DNA of 64,000 nucleotides from JAQICJ01 sp041686345 (GTDB taxonomy: Bacteria > Myxococcota_A > Polyangia > HGW-17), in NCBI GenBank assembly GCA_041686345.1, contig JAWLEA010000004.1:10614-74613 (forward strand), given 5' to 3'. How positions within the stretch are numbered: the stretch's first letter is position 1; every line of letters begins with the position of its first letter. A model generated the notes under the pieces. The model was given only the letters and a program-made list of their open reading frames with translations, did no database searches and was not told the DNA's origin. Shown here piece after piece: positions 24,186 to 33,465 of the stretch. The position numbers were made by a program, and so were the translations under genes.

Positions 24186-25889
24186 TTATTCTTTCAGATC
24201 CAAGTCTTTGATTGCTTTTTTTCTCATTTTGAATTTCTGAATTTTTCCGGTTACGGTCATGGGGAATTCATCTTTGGATTTTACGAATTTCCAGTATCTT
24301 GGGACTTTAAAATGGGCAATTTTGCCTTTACAGAAAGCCTTTGCTTTTTCAGCATTGAGGTCTGACCCTTTTTTAGGGAGTACCCAGGCCATTAATTCTT
24401 CTCCATATTTTTTATCGGGAACTCCGATAACGTATACATCAATGATATCGGGGTTTGTATGCAGAAATTCTTCTATTTCTCTTGGGTAAAGGTTTTCGCC
24501 ACCTCTGATTACCATTTCTTTGATACGTCCGGTTATTTTGACGTAGCCTTCATTGTCCATTATACCCAAGTCACCTGAGTGAAGCCAATTGGATGAGTCT
24601 ATAGCTCCATCTGTTGCTTCAGGATTATTGAAGTAACGGCTCATTACATTGTAACCTCTGAAACAAATTTCTCCCTGACTTCCTTTGCTGACAGTATCTC
24701 CGGTAGCAGGTTCGATAATTTTTAATTCTTGGCGTGGCATTACTTTTCCTACAGTGGAAGTTCTTTGTTCGATACTGTCTGATATTCTGGTCATTGTAGT
24801 AACTGGTGAACTTTCTGTTTGTCCATATGCAATTACAACTTCTTTCATATTCATTTTTTCAATGACTTCTTTCATTGTTTCAGTGGGGCAGGGAGCTCCG
24901 GCCATGATGCCTGTTCTCAGAGAGGAGAAGTCTGAATTATTGAATTCAGGGCAGTTAAGTTCGGCGATGAACATTGTGGGTACTCCGTGGAGAGCAGTGC
25001 ATTTTTCTTCTGAGACGGCTTTCAAAGTAGTTTCAGGTTTAAAAATTGGTCCTGGAATAACCATGGTTGCTCCATGGGTTGCACAGGCAAGATTTGACAT
25101 AACCATACCAAAACAATGGTAAAAAGGTACCGGAATACAGAGTCTGTCCTGATCTGTAAAGTTCATTACTTTAGCAACATGATATCCATTGTTGAGGATA
25201 TTGAAATGGGTGAGAGTGACTCCTTTGGGGAACCCGGTTGTGCCGGAAGTGTACTGGATATTAATATCGTCATCCGGGTCGAGTGATCTCGTAATCTTAC
25301 TCAATTTATCGTTGGGAATGTTGGTGCCGTCTTCCAACAGTTTGCCAAAAGAATACATACCGCCTTTGGTTTGTACTCCTTCATCATCCATTAGAATTAC
25401 ATTTTTAAGCTTGGGCAATTGAGAGGCTTCCAGTTCACCGGGTTTGGAATCATGAATTTCCGGGCAGATTTCAAGCAGCATTTCTTTATATTTTGATTTT
25501 TTGAACGCATCCATCAGAACTATGGACTGGGTTTCCGATTGTTCCAATGCATATTTTAATTCATGAGTACGATAGGCCGGATTGATATTTACGCAAATTG
25601 CACCAATTTTTGCAGTGGCAAATTGTACAGCTGTCCATTCCCAGCGGTTTATGGCCCAAAGGCCAACTCTGTCACCTCTTTTGATTCCGATACTCAACAT
25701 ACCTTTTGCCAGATCATTGACAACCTGGTTGAATTTTTTATATGTAAAGCGGAGGTTTTGTTCTTTGCTGATTAGAGCTTCATTGTTGGGGTATTTTTCA
25801 ACAGTGTGTTCGAGCATTTCCCCAATAGTGAGGTACATCATGGGATAGTTTGTTGAACCATAATCATAACTGGGATTTTTTACTGTCAT
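24186..25889 (-). CDS. Long-chain/medium-chain acyl-CoA ligase (AMP-binding)
   Basis: ANL-superfamily enzyme of 567 aa that activates a carboxylic acid to its CoA thioester by way of an acyl-AMP. The P-loop is YTSGTTGFPKGVTLTH; AYGQTESSPVTTM is the A5 motif; HSGDLGIMDNEGYVKITGRIKEMVIRGGENLYP covers A7 and A8; and the catalytic Lys lies in MTVTGKIQKFKM near the end. It resembles the ACSF2/FadD-like branch. AAAGGAG precedes the ATG. No beta-oxidation genes are adjacent, so the acid substrate is not evident. Confidence 0.93.
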   Translation of the reverse strand: MTVKNPSYDYGSTNYPMMYLTIGEMLEHTVEKYPNNEALISKEQNLRFTYKKFNQVVNDLAKGMLSIGIKRGDRVGLWAINRWEWTAVQFATAKIGAICVNINPAYRTHELKYALEQSETQSIVLMDAFKKSKYKEMLLEICPEIHDSKPGELEASQLPKLKNVILMDDEGVQTKGGMYSFGKLLEDGTNIPNDKLSKITRSLDPDDDINIQYTSGTTGFPKGVTLTHFNILNNGYHVAKVMNFTDQDRLCIPVPFYHCFGMVMSNLACATHGATMVIPGPIFKPETTLKAVSEEKCTALHGVPTMFIAELNCPEFNNSDFSSLRTGIMAGAPCPTETMKEVIEKMNMKEVVIAYGQTESSPVTTMTRISDSIEQRTSTVGKVMPRQELKIIEPATGDTVSKGSQGEICFRGYNVMSRYFNNPEATDGAIDSSNWLHSGDLGIMDNEGYVKITGRIKEMVIRGGENLYPREIEEFLHTNPDIIDVYVIGVPDKKYGEELMAWVLPKKGSDLNAEKAKAFCKGKIAHFKVPRYWKFVKSKDEFPMTVTGKIQKFKMRKKAIKDLDLKE

Positions 25890-26005
25890 AAAGATATTCT
25901 CCTTTGCAGAAAAATTAGAGTAAAGAAAGTAAAGACAGATGTTTTAGTGGAATGAATTAATGAATTAATGTAATATCCTGAATCTTGCAGTTTTTGCAAG
26001 AAAAA

Positions 26006-27652
26006 TCAAAATTTGATGCCACCGAATCCACTTATATCTGTATTTTTCTTGGGAAAATTAAGTTTTCTAAGGACTCCGTGGGCACATCTGGCAATTTTTT
26101 TGTTGGGTTTGCCATTGAGTCTTGCCGAAGTGTATCTGATTTTGCCCTGTCGACCACTGATTTGATAGTTTATTTGTATTGAACCTTTGGATGGAATGCA
26201 TTTGCGGGCAATTTTGTTGATAATGCCCTTGTTAACTACTGAATTTATCTGAGCTCTGGATAAGTTGACTTTATCGAGGGAATAAACTTCGAGTTTTTTT
26301 CCGGAGCTTCCGGAGTATTTTTCTGAATTTGAACTACTGGATTTACGACGTCTTCTCCTGCGACGTCTTCTCCTTGATTTTTTTTTCTTTTTGTTCTTTT
26401 TACCGCTCTTTGAAATGACGTTTATATCATCGTCGATTTGTGAACTGGTTGTTTTGCGACTGGATTTATCGGAAGAAACCACTGTCTGATACAAGACAAT
26501 AGGCAATACAACAGCAACTACAATTGCAATTCCCAAAATAAAAGAGAGTTTGAAAGTTCGAGATTGTCGCTTTTCTTGAATAACTGTTTCTTTTTCTACT
26601 TCTTCCCTTCGGTTCAATTCCATTCTGCGCAAAAATTCTTCCATGAAACCGTCAAAATCTGGGTGTTTTTCCAGTTGTTTGCGAGAGCCTGTATCTATAT
26701 TGACTATGATATGATTGGGCATGATTTCCTGATCAAGTGCCTTTTCCCTTATTTCGCGGGCACAATAGGGACCATAGTCAAGCCGCCCCTTTTGAACCAT
26801 ATATTTTTTCTCTTCTTCACTTTCCTCCTGAAAACTTTCCAGAAGATCAACCATGATGACACTGTTTTTTACCTTCTTCTTCATTTTGAAACTCTGTTCA
26901 AAATCTTGATAAAAACTGATTGTGTCGGGATGACGTTCCTGAGGTAATTCGGAGAGTGCTTTTTTCAAAGCTTCAAAGGTGCCCTGGGGAGTATCCTTTT
27001 TGAGATCGGGATTTCCTTCTTGGTCAGGTTTTCTGCCGCTGATGATATAATTGCAGACAACAGCCAAAGAGTAGATATCACTGCGGTGATCAGGCGATTT
27101 TCGATTTTTTATCTCCGGAGCTATGAAGGCTGAGCTGGAGTTATCCAGCAATTCCATGGTGCTTATGAAGCCGGAAAAGCCGAAGTCCGCTACTTTGATG
27201 CGGCCAACATTTGAGATGAGGATTGAGCCAGGTGTGAGAAAACCGTGTTCAAAATGAGAATGAATATCTTCGAATAATTTGCAAATATGAAAAATTACAA
27301 GTTTAGCAAATTTAAGGGGAGCTCCCAAAGGATATTGTTTTTTAATAATATCTGACAGTTTATCTCCTTCTACAAAAACGGAAGCGACATAGGGAACCTT
27401 TTTTTCCGGGTCGATATATCCGCCTCCCAGAGACTCGACCATGTTTTTATGAATGAAGCCTTCCAACTGCTTGTAATTTTCAATTATATTACTGGCATTT
27501 TCGTGATATGCAGGGGGAATGAGTCTGATAACAGCAAGTCTCTGGCTTGGAAGATGAACAGCTTTGTATTTGGAGCCCAGAAAATCATTTTCCAGAAAAC
27601 CGATGATTTTGAATTTCTTTTTTATTATAAGACCTTTGGATAGTTTTGCCAT
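26006..27652 (-). CDS. Pseudokinase-like membrane protein with poly-Arg linker and AgmX-like C-terminus
   Basis: Protein of 548 aa. Residues 10-260 follow the Ser/Thr kinase fold (DFG at 156-158, IAPE, SDIYSLAVV). The VIK-type Lys is Arg43 and the HRD loop reads HGF (136-138) with no catalytic Asp, so phosphotransfer is unlikely. Residues 284-340 (YMVQKGRLDYGPYCAREI) resemble a GYF_2/DUF4339 domain. A membrane helix is at 369-391, then a Lys/Arg tract with ten consecutive Arg (427-436). The last 80 residues, with two Cys and a TonB-like pattern, look like an AgmX/PglI C-terminal domain outside the cytoplasm. AAAGGTGA precedes the ATG. Confidence 0.75.
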   Translation of the reverse strand: MAKLSKGLIIKKKFKIIGFLENDFLGSKYKAVHLPSQRLAVIRLIPPAYHENASNIIENYKQLEGFIHKNMVESLGGGYIDPEKKVPYVASVFVEGDKLSDIIKKQYPLGAPLKFAKLVIFHICKLFEDIHSHFEHGFLTPGSILISNVGRIKVADFGFSGFISTMELLDNSSSAFIAPEIKNRKSPDHRSDIYSLAVVCNYIISGRKPDQEGNPDLKKDTPQGTFEALKKALSELPQERHPDTISFYQDFEQSFKMKKKVKNSVIMVDLLESFQEESEEEKKYMVQKGRLDYGPYCAREIREKALDQEIMPNHIIVNIDTGSRKQLEKHPDFDGFMEEFLRRMELNRREEVEKETVIQEKRQSRTFKLSFILGIAIVVAVVLPIVLYQTVVSSDKSSRKTTSSQIDDDINVISKSGKKNKKKKKSRRRRRRRRRRKSSSSNSEKYSGSSGKKLEVYSLDKVNLSRAQINSVVNKGIINKIARKCIPSKGSIQINYQISGRQGKIRYTSARLNGKPNKKIARCAHGVLRKLNFPKKNTDISGFGGIKF

Positions 27653-27903
27653 CTTTCACCTTTGGTAATACAGGCTGGAAAATACTGAAAAAACCTCTGT
27701 TTTTTTGCAAAAAAGATACAAAGGCTTTAATCTTTTATGGTTGAAGAAGAAATAGTCAAAGCTTATCAACTTTATGTTTTAAATAGTTCCCAAATTCAAC
27801 CACAGCCAAATAACCTGATTGGAATTTTTTCCATAATATAGTAATGATTTGGACTATTCAACAATAAAACCAAGAATAATATCTAATTCGATCGTAAAAT
27901 ACT

Positions 27904-29139
27904 ATGACTTGCAAATCTGGAAATTTTATGGGCGTCAGCCGTCGAGACTTTTTAAAGATTTCAGGCGCTACTGCTTTGATTACTGTAAATCCTTTTCTGG
28001 CGTCAGCCGTAAATCCTTCCCCGGATTCGGCTGCACCGGTATTTTCCACAGGTATGTTCAGGGGTAATTCAACTCATACTTTTTATGGAAAAGGACCCGT
28101 TTCATCCCATCCCCAAGTTGTCTGGAAAAAACAACTGGGTAAATTCAAAGCTAAAGGAAAAAATAAAATTTGGAGTGGAACAGGATGGACAGGAACAGCT
28201 GTGGCTGATGATAATTTTGTTTATACAGGCTCCCTGGATTCCAATCTTTATTGTTTCTACAAAACGACGGGCTACCAAAAATGGAGTTTTCAGGCAAAAG
28301 CCATGTTTAAAAGTTCACCTGCCCTTTATTTGAACAGGATTTTTATCGGTAATGTAGATAATTATATTTACTGTATCAGTGCGGACAAAGGCAAGCTATT
28401 ATGGAAATATGATACAGGTTCGGATGTTGATTCTTCAGCGGTTATAGCACAGGGTCGAATGATTATTGGGGGAGAAAGCGGTTGGCTCAACTGTTTTGAA
28501 CCAACAACGGGTTCCTTGGTCTGGCGCACTTTTCTAAAGGGAAAAAGTGGAAAAAAAGGCTCAGATGGAATTGAGAGTACTCCGGCAGTATATGGAAAAG
28601 TGGTTTTTACCACCAACTATCACGGGGATATCATTGCTTTGAGTATAGATGACGGCAGCATTATCTGGAAAAATTCTACCGGTGACGATACAGATGTTTC
28701 TCCTGTTGTTGCAGCAGGAAAAGTATTTGTAGCGGCTGAAGAAAAAAAACCTTATGTTTTCGCCTTTGATATTGCAACCGGAAAATTGATCTGGAAATGG
28801 GGTGGATGGAAAACCGGCGGGTTTTGGTCTACACCGGCTTACAGCAAGGGTTGCCTTTATATAGGAGGACATCACGGTCGTATTTATTGTCTGGATGCAC
28901 ACAAAGGAAAAGAAAAATGGAGTTTCAAGACTTCACGACCCGTGTGGAGTTCTCCGGCAATAGTTGACCAGAAAGTAATCTTCGGTTCTTATGATGGATA
29001 CCTTTATTTGTTAAATTCTGTTTCAGGCAAATTAATTTCCAAAATTAATTTGAAGGGACGAATTATTTCTTCTCCTCTGATTGACAGAGGTAATATCTAC
29101 ATAGGCACGGCTAATGGCAAATTTTATTGTTTAAAATAA
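27904..29139 (+). CDS. Tat-exported PQQ-like beta-propeller protein
   Basis: The twin-arginine signal SRRDFLKISGATALI ends near ASA, so the protein is exported folded. The rest is a repeated PQQ-enzyme-type propeller: units such as VYTGSLDSNLYCFYKTTGYQKWSF, IFIGNVDNYIYCISADKGKLLWKY and LYIGGHHGRIYCLDAHKGKEKWSF recur about every 40 residues, roughly seven or eight blades. No dehydrogenase active-site residues are evident, so it may be a BamB-like or structural propeller. An internal ATG at 27928 (MGVSRRDF) is an equally good start. Confidence 0.85.
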   Translation: MTCKSGNFMGVSRRDFLKISGATALITVNPFLASAVNPSPDSAAPVFSTGMFRGNSTHTFYGKGPVSSHPQVVWKKQLGKFKAKGKNKIWSGTGWTGTAVADDNFVYTGSLDSNLYCFYKTTGYQKWSFQAKAMFKSSPALYLNRIFIGNVDNYIYCISADKGKLLWKYDTGSDVDSSAVIAQGRMIIGGESGWLNCFEPTTGSLVWRTFLKGKSGKKGSDGIESTPAVYGKVVFTTNYHGDIIALSIDDGSIIWKNSTGDDTDVSPVVAAGKVFVAAEEKKPYVFAFDIATGKLIWKWGGWKTGGFWSTPAYSKGCLYIGGHHGRIYCLDAHKGKEKWSFKTSRPVWSSPAIVDQKVIFGSYDGYLYLLNSVSGKLISKINLKGRIISSPLIDRGNIYIGTANGKFYCLK

Positions 29140-29190
29140 AACCTTTTTCCGTTACAATAATGCAATAAAATCGGAAAATTCAACTAGATT

Positions 29191-29354
29191 AGTTCCCATC
29201 CCAGAAGTGGGGTTTTTGGCTGGATAAGAAATTTGTCTCAGAAGCGCGGAATAACTTCGCCGACATAGTTGACACTATTTCAAGAAGTTATGACAAAACT
29301 GATGAGATGAATTTCCGTATTCAGACGATGACATCCATTTTTGGGATGGGAACC
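29191..29354 (+). repeat. Family A palindromic repeat, full copy
   Basis: A 164-bp copy beginning AGTTCCCATCCCAGAAGTGG and ending TTTTTGGGATGGGAAC. It fills the gap between the propeller gene and the zinc-ribbon gene at 29517; the remaining 160 bp shows no gene. Confidence 0.9.
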
Positions 29355-29516
29355 AGATTAACTGGTTCTTGTCCGGGAATAACGATGCAAGTGTAAGATA
29401 ATTGTTGTTCTTCAAGTGTACAGTTGTTTCTTTCTGCCTGTAGCAAGTTTTGCCGCCAGGGACGAATTATCCGATTTATAATAAGTTCCAAATGGAACTA
29501 ATAAAGGAGCAAAGAT

Positions 29517-29951
29517 ATGCAAAAAGAAGGTTTTTATTGTCCCCTGTGTTCAACTAGGGTTTCCAGTGATGATAATTCGTTAGTCAAATTGAAGGGAAAG
29601 TTGGAGTCTGATAAATTCTCAGTAATTGTAAATATAGATATTCCCGCTACTCCGGGCAAATACGGAGCAAAATTTCCGGAAGGTGTATTTTTAGAAGAAG
29701 GGGCCGAGGTTGAATTTATCTGTCCTCACTGCAACCAGAGTCTCACTATAGAAGACAATCCCTCCCACAGTGCATTGTTTATGGTTAATGAAGATGGCAA
29801 AAAGAAGATAATGGCTTTCAATCGTACTTACGGAAAGCACTCTTCTTTTGTATTCTCTGTTGATACAAAAAAATTACTAGCCTCCTATGGTGAGGATCAA
29901 AATAAATACGTTGAGCAATTTAACAAAGATATCAATTATTTTGGTTTTTAA
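29517..29951 (+). CDS. Small zinc-ribbon protein, function unknown
   Basis: Protein of 144 aa with Cys pairs at residues 8-11 (YCPLCS) and near 72-75 (ICPHCN), which together could form one zinc ribbon separated by a beta segment (KLKGKLESDKFSVIVNIDIPATPGKYG). The C-terminal 60 residues are hydrophilic. AAAGGAG lies just before the ATG. It stands alone, bracketed by three family A repeats (one upstream, two downstream). Family not recognised. Confidence 0.65.
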   Translation: MQKEGFYCPLCSTRVSSDDNSLVKLKGKLESDKFSVIVNIDIPATPGKYGAKFPEGVFLEEGAEVEFICPHCNQSLTIEDNPSHSALFMVNEDGKKKIMAFNRTYGKHSSFVFSVDTKKLLASYGEDQNKYVEQFNKDINYFGF

Positions 29952-29989
29952 TTAAAATGGAGGTTATCGGTTGTGACAGAAAGTTTTTG

Positions 29990-30006
29990 TTTCTGGGGTG
30001 GGAACT
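29990..30006 (+). repeat. Remnant of a family A right terminus
   Basis: TTTCTGGGGTGGGAACT directly abuts the next copy's AGTTCCCATCCCA, so the two inverted termini touch at 30006/30007. It looks like the right end of a lost or truncated element. Confidence 0.5.
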
Positions 30007-30170
30007 AGTTCCCATCCCAGAAGTGGTGTTTTTGACTGGGGAAGAAATTTGATTGAGAAGCGCGGAGTAACTGCGCCGACATAGTTGCCACTATTTCAAG
30101 AAGTTACGACAAAGCAGATTAATTCAATTTCCGTCGTCAGACGATGACATCCATTTTTGGGATGGGAACT
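30007..30170 (+). repeat. Family A palindromic repeat, full copy
   Basis: A 164-bp copy with perfect 13-bp inverted termini (AGTTCCCATCCCA / TGGGATGGGAACT), interior AGTAACTGCGCCGACATAGTTG and GAAGTTACGACAAAGCAGAT. Confidence 0.92.
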
Positions 30171-30241
30171 AACTACAATTGAACAAAAGCAGGTACAGGG
30201 GAAATGCCGGTTTACATCAGCAAATAAAAGGGTTATTATTT

Positions 30242-30405
30242 AGTTCTCATCCCAGAAGTGGTGTTTTCGGCTGGGGAAGAAGTTTGATTGAGATGTGCGG
30301 AATAACTTCGCAGATATAGTTGATGCTATTTCAAGAAGTTATGACAAAGCAGATCAATTAAAATTCCATCGTCAGACGATGACATCCATTTTTGGGATGG
30401 GAACT
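30242..30405 (+). repeat. Family A palindromic repeat, full copy
   Basis: A 164-bp copy starting AGTTCTCATCCCAGAAGTGG and ending TTTTTGGGATGGGAACT, 71 bp after the preceding copy. Its right end lies 58 bp before the MglA-like gene start at 30464. Confidence 0.9.
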
Positions 30406-30463
30406 ATTTAGCTCTCGTTTCAAGAAGGGCAACAAGTTCCCCGAATTTTTGCAAGGAGTATCA

Positions 30464-32192
30464 ATGCCAAAGATTAATACGGCTTCACGATCAATTCAGG
30501 TTAAAATTGTTTATTATGGTCCCGGTCTTTCCGGCAAAACCACTAATTTAAAACAATTAAAAAAAGCTTTGTCAAAAGACAGAGTTGGTGAAATGATGTC
30601 TCTGGACACCAAAGGTGATCGCACCCTTTTTTTTGACTGGATTCCGGTAAAATTGGGTAAAATACGGGGATTTGATATCAAAATTCAATTATACACCGTA
30701 CCCGGCCAAATAAGATACAACAAAACCAGAAGACAAGTTTTGCGAGGGGTAGATGGGGTGGTTTTTGTAGCCGATTCCCAAAAAGCTGCTTCGGAACAAA
30801 ATGTGTACAGTTTTAATAATTTGAGGGAAAATCTTTCTCTGTTGAATGTAGATCTGGAAGATCTTCCTCTGGTTATTCAATGCAACAAGAAAGATCTACC
30901 CGAAACCATGTCCACAAGAGAGATGGCTCTTTTATTGAACAGTGAACATATTCCATTTACAGAAGCAATAGCTTTTAAGGGCAAAGGTGTCAGTGAAACT
31001 TTACGTCTCATCACCAGGCTGGCGTTGAAAAAAATTCAGAAATACCTTGATCCGGATCGTATTAATCAACTCAAAAGTTCTGATATGCCACTTGACGGCG
31101 ACAATTTACTACAGGATATAATCAATGATAAAGATCTGATTCGGGAAATAAAAGAAACTGAAAACAGCGATGAAAATGGCAAAAAAATTGAAAATTTGGA
31201 AATACCTGAACCTTCAGGTGAAGAAAAAAATGCCAAAGCTTCCCTTGGACTGAAAGGTGAATCTGCCGACAATTCAGGTGCAGATTCTTTTGAGCCTGAA
31301 AAAGAAGTCGAAAAAGACAAGGATGAAACAACTTCAAGACCTGTTGCAGCTTCCGAGCAGGTTGAATCTTCTTCAAAATCGGAAAAGCAACAACAGGAAG
31401 TTGAAATGAAAACCAAAAGTTTCATGGAAGGGAAAGAATCTGTTCAAAGGAATATCAATGAGCAGAAAATCAAAGAAAACTCCGTCGAGGGTACAGCGGA
31501 GTCATCAGTTGAAGGCAACCCGGTTGAGAGTAAAGCGGAGTCATCAGTTGAAGGCAACCCGGTTGAGAGTAAAGCGGAGTCATCAGTTGAAGGCAACCCG
31601 GTTGAGAGTAAAGCGGAGTCATCAGTTGAAGGNNNNNNNNNNNNNNNNNNNNNNNNNNNNNNNNNNNNNNNNNNNNNNNNNNNNNNNNNNNNNNNNNNNN
31701 NNNNNNNNNNNNNNNNNNNNNNNNNNNNNNNNCAACCCGGTTGGGGAAGTTAGTCAGGAAATAGAACTTGAAATTGAACCTGCAGACTCCGATGAAGAAA
31801 CCAGTCAGGAATTTGAAATAGAGGCTGAACCACCTGATGAAGAAGAAATTATTTCTTCCCCTCCTATTGAACCCAGAATAGGCAGATCCATCAGCAACAA
31901 TTCAAAAACTTCCAAAAAAAGTTCCGGGATGTTCAGGAGCCCTGTATCCGGAGTTTTCAAAAGAAAAACACTTGAATCTCAAAACGAAGAAACAGACAAT
32001 GAAATTGAGGAATACAAATCCAAAGAAGAAAAGATAGAAAATCTGGAAACTGAAATTTTGATTTTGCAGGATCAGATCAAAATCCTCAAAAACAACAATA
32101 AGGCTCTATACAGTTCAATGCGAAAAATAGACAAAAAATTGAACGTCATGAGCAATATCTTTGCTCGTCTCTCCAAACAGCTCAATCAATAA
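30464..32192 (+). CDS. MglA-like small GTPase with repeat-invaded tail (interrupted by an assembly gap)
   Basis: Start chosen at 30464 because AAGGAG precedes it. GTPase domain: GPGLSGKTT (residues 19-27), LFFDWIP switch, LYTVPGQ (76-82) and NKKDLP (141-146), as in gliding-motility MglA proteins. After residue 200 an acidic linker of about 140 residues follows, then a 13-aa unit (SSVEGNPVESKAE) repeated three times and entering a run of 100 N. Beyond the gap the frame resumes as NPVGEVSQEIELE and ends in a coiled coil (about the last 60 residues). The two parts share one frame if the true gap length is a multiple of three. The membrane or Roadblock partner is not known. Confidence 0.8.
31507..31632 (+). 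repeat. 39-bp in-frame tandem repeat carrying the family B palindrome
   Basis: GGCAACCCGGTTGAGAGTAAAG plus GCGGAGTCATCAGTTGAA repeats three times before the gap, each unit holding one CAACCCGGTTG. A further CAACCCGGTTG starts at 31733, right after the gap. The period of 39 bp keeps the reading frame. Confidence 0.9.
31633..31732. other. Assembly gap of 100 N
   Basis: Exactly 100 consecutive N, the usual placeholder for a scaffold gap of unknown size. It starts inside the 39-bp tandem repeat, so collapsed or unresolved repeat units are the likely cause. Confidence 0.97.
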
Positions 32193-33432
32193 ATTCCAAT
32201 CGGGAAACAATTTCAAAATGGGGGGTCTTGGGCATGGTGTTAACCAGAGTTACCTCTTTGATTTGGTAGGATTGTTTTGATAGTCTGTCCAAATCTCTTT
32301 TTCCTGCCATGGGATCACAGGAAAACAAAATAAGGTTTTTTACTTTTGCAGAACCAATTTTTGTGATCATTTGTTTGCTCAACCCGGTTCGGGGTGGATC
32401 CAGAACAATAAGGTCCGGTTTTTTGAAAAATTTGAACTTTTTATCTTTGATTTGAATAACTTTAACTGACTGGTCAAAATTCTTTCTGAAAGCTTTCACT
32501 GCCTGAGCTTGTGATTCAACTGCAACAACTTCGGCTTTTTGGGTCAGCAATCTGGTAAAATTTCCTGCTCCGGCATGAAATTCCACAATAGAGTCCAATT
32601 TTGCGATCTTATCCAGATAATTGGCCAGGACTTGCAATAATTGAAGATTTGCGTCTATTCCCGGTTGGTAAAAACTATCAGCATTGAGATAAAGAGGAGG
32701 AAGATCCGATAAATCACAAAGCTTCAACCAGGGAGAACCGAATTGATATTTATCCCATTTGATTCCCAGGAGGTTTTTGTTTTCCAGTTCAGAAAATCGA
32801 GTTTGCAATTCTGATTCGTTTTTTGAGCATTTTCCCTGGACAGAAAGAATAAACTCTCCTTTTTCATTCCAGACAACTTTGATCTCTCCTTGTCCCTGAG
32901 CAGGAAGAAACTCATTAATGGTTTTAAAATTATTACCGTATTTTAATATTGGGCATTTTTCCGGATAGACCAATTTATTTGAACTGCTTTGTCGGTACCC
33001 GCATTTTTTATTGGCAAAAGCGAGACGATTTCTGGTTCTGTAACCCAAAGTTGATGGAGTTGAAATAATGGATCCGGCTTTTTCCCAGTCAAATTCAGTT
33101 TGTCTCAAAGCCCGTTCCCAAATTTCCAATTTGGATTGGGTTTCAATTTTGGCGGAAACACACATCCAGGGACAACCGCCACAACGATTATCCATTGAGG
33201 CAGGATTATCCGGATAAAGAGAACATGGTGATTTTATTCTTTCAGGAGAAGGTTCAACCAAAGATTTTGCCGTTGTTTCATGCCATCTTTTTTTTGAGGA
33301 AGGCAGAGTATCTTCGATAATAACCTGATCTCCGGGAACTGTGGCGGGAACGAAATAAGTATGATTGTTGTGGTGAATAATTCCGTTTCCGGAGTTGCCG
33401 GCCAGTGATTCAATTGTTTTGGTTATTTCCAT
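32182..33432 (-). CDS. TrmA/RlmD-family RNA (uracil-5-)-methyltransferase
   Basis: Protein of 416 aa. An N-terminal TRAM-like domain (residues 1-60) is followed by an iron-sulphur cluster motif CGGCPW with further Cys in PCSLYP and KCPIL. The SAM-dependent methyltransferase domain has VEFHAGAGNFTRLL (motif I), DLIVLDPPRTGL (motif IV) and LILFSCDP with the catalytic Cys. Enzymes of this family methylate uracil in tRNA (TrmA) or 23S rRNA (RlmC/RlmD); the RNA target is not visible, though the Fe-S motif favours an rRNA enzyme. It ends 10 bp into the GTPase gene's 3' end and starts 33 bp after the transglycosylase-like gene. Confidence 0.9.
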   Translation of the reverse strand: MEITKTIESLAGNSGNGIIHHNNHTYFVPATVPGDQVIIEDTLPSSKKRWHETTAKSLVEPSPERIKSPCSLYPDNPASMDNRCGGCPWMCVSAKIETQSKLEIWERALRQTEFDWEKAGSIISTPSTLGYRTRNRLAFANKKCGYRQSSSNKLVYPEKCPILKYGNNFKTINEFLPAQGQGEIKVVWNEKGEFILSVQGKCSKNESELQTRFSELENKNLLGIKWDKYQFGSPWLKLCDLSDLPPLYLNADSFYQPGIDANLQLLQVLANYLDKIAKLDSIVEFHAGAGNFTRLLTQKAEVVAVESQAQAVKAFRKNFDQSVKVIQIKDKKFKFFKKPDLIVLDPPRTGLSKQMITKIGSAKVKNLILFSCDPMAGKRDLDRLSKQSYQIKEVTLVNTMPKTPHFEIVSRLEFID

Positions 33433-33465
33433 TGTATTTCCTTTTTGCTGGATTTTTACACAAAT

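Noticed and set aside
30392..30463. Extension of the MglA-like gene upstream to 30392
   Set aside because: The extra residues overlap the right end of a family A repeat and no ribosome site precedes that start; AAGGAG supports 30464.
32370..32400. Family B palindrome inside the methyltransferase gene (CAACCCGGTTCGGGG)
   Set aside because: The word is incomplete (GGTTC instead of GGTTG) and encodes the conserved RTGL motif of the enzyme, so it is coding sequence by chance.
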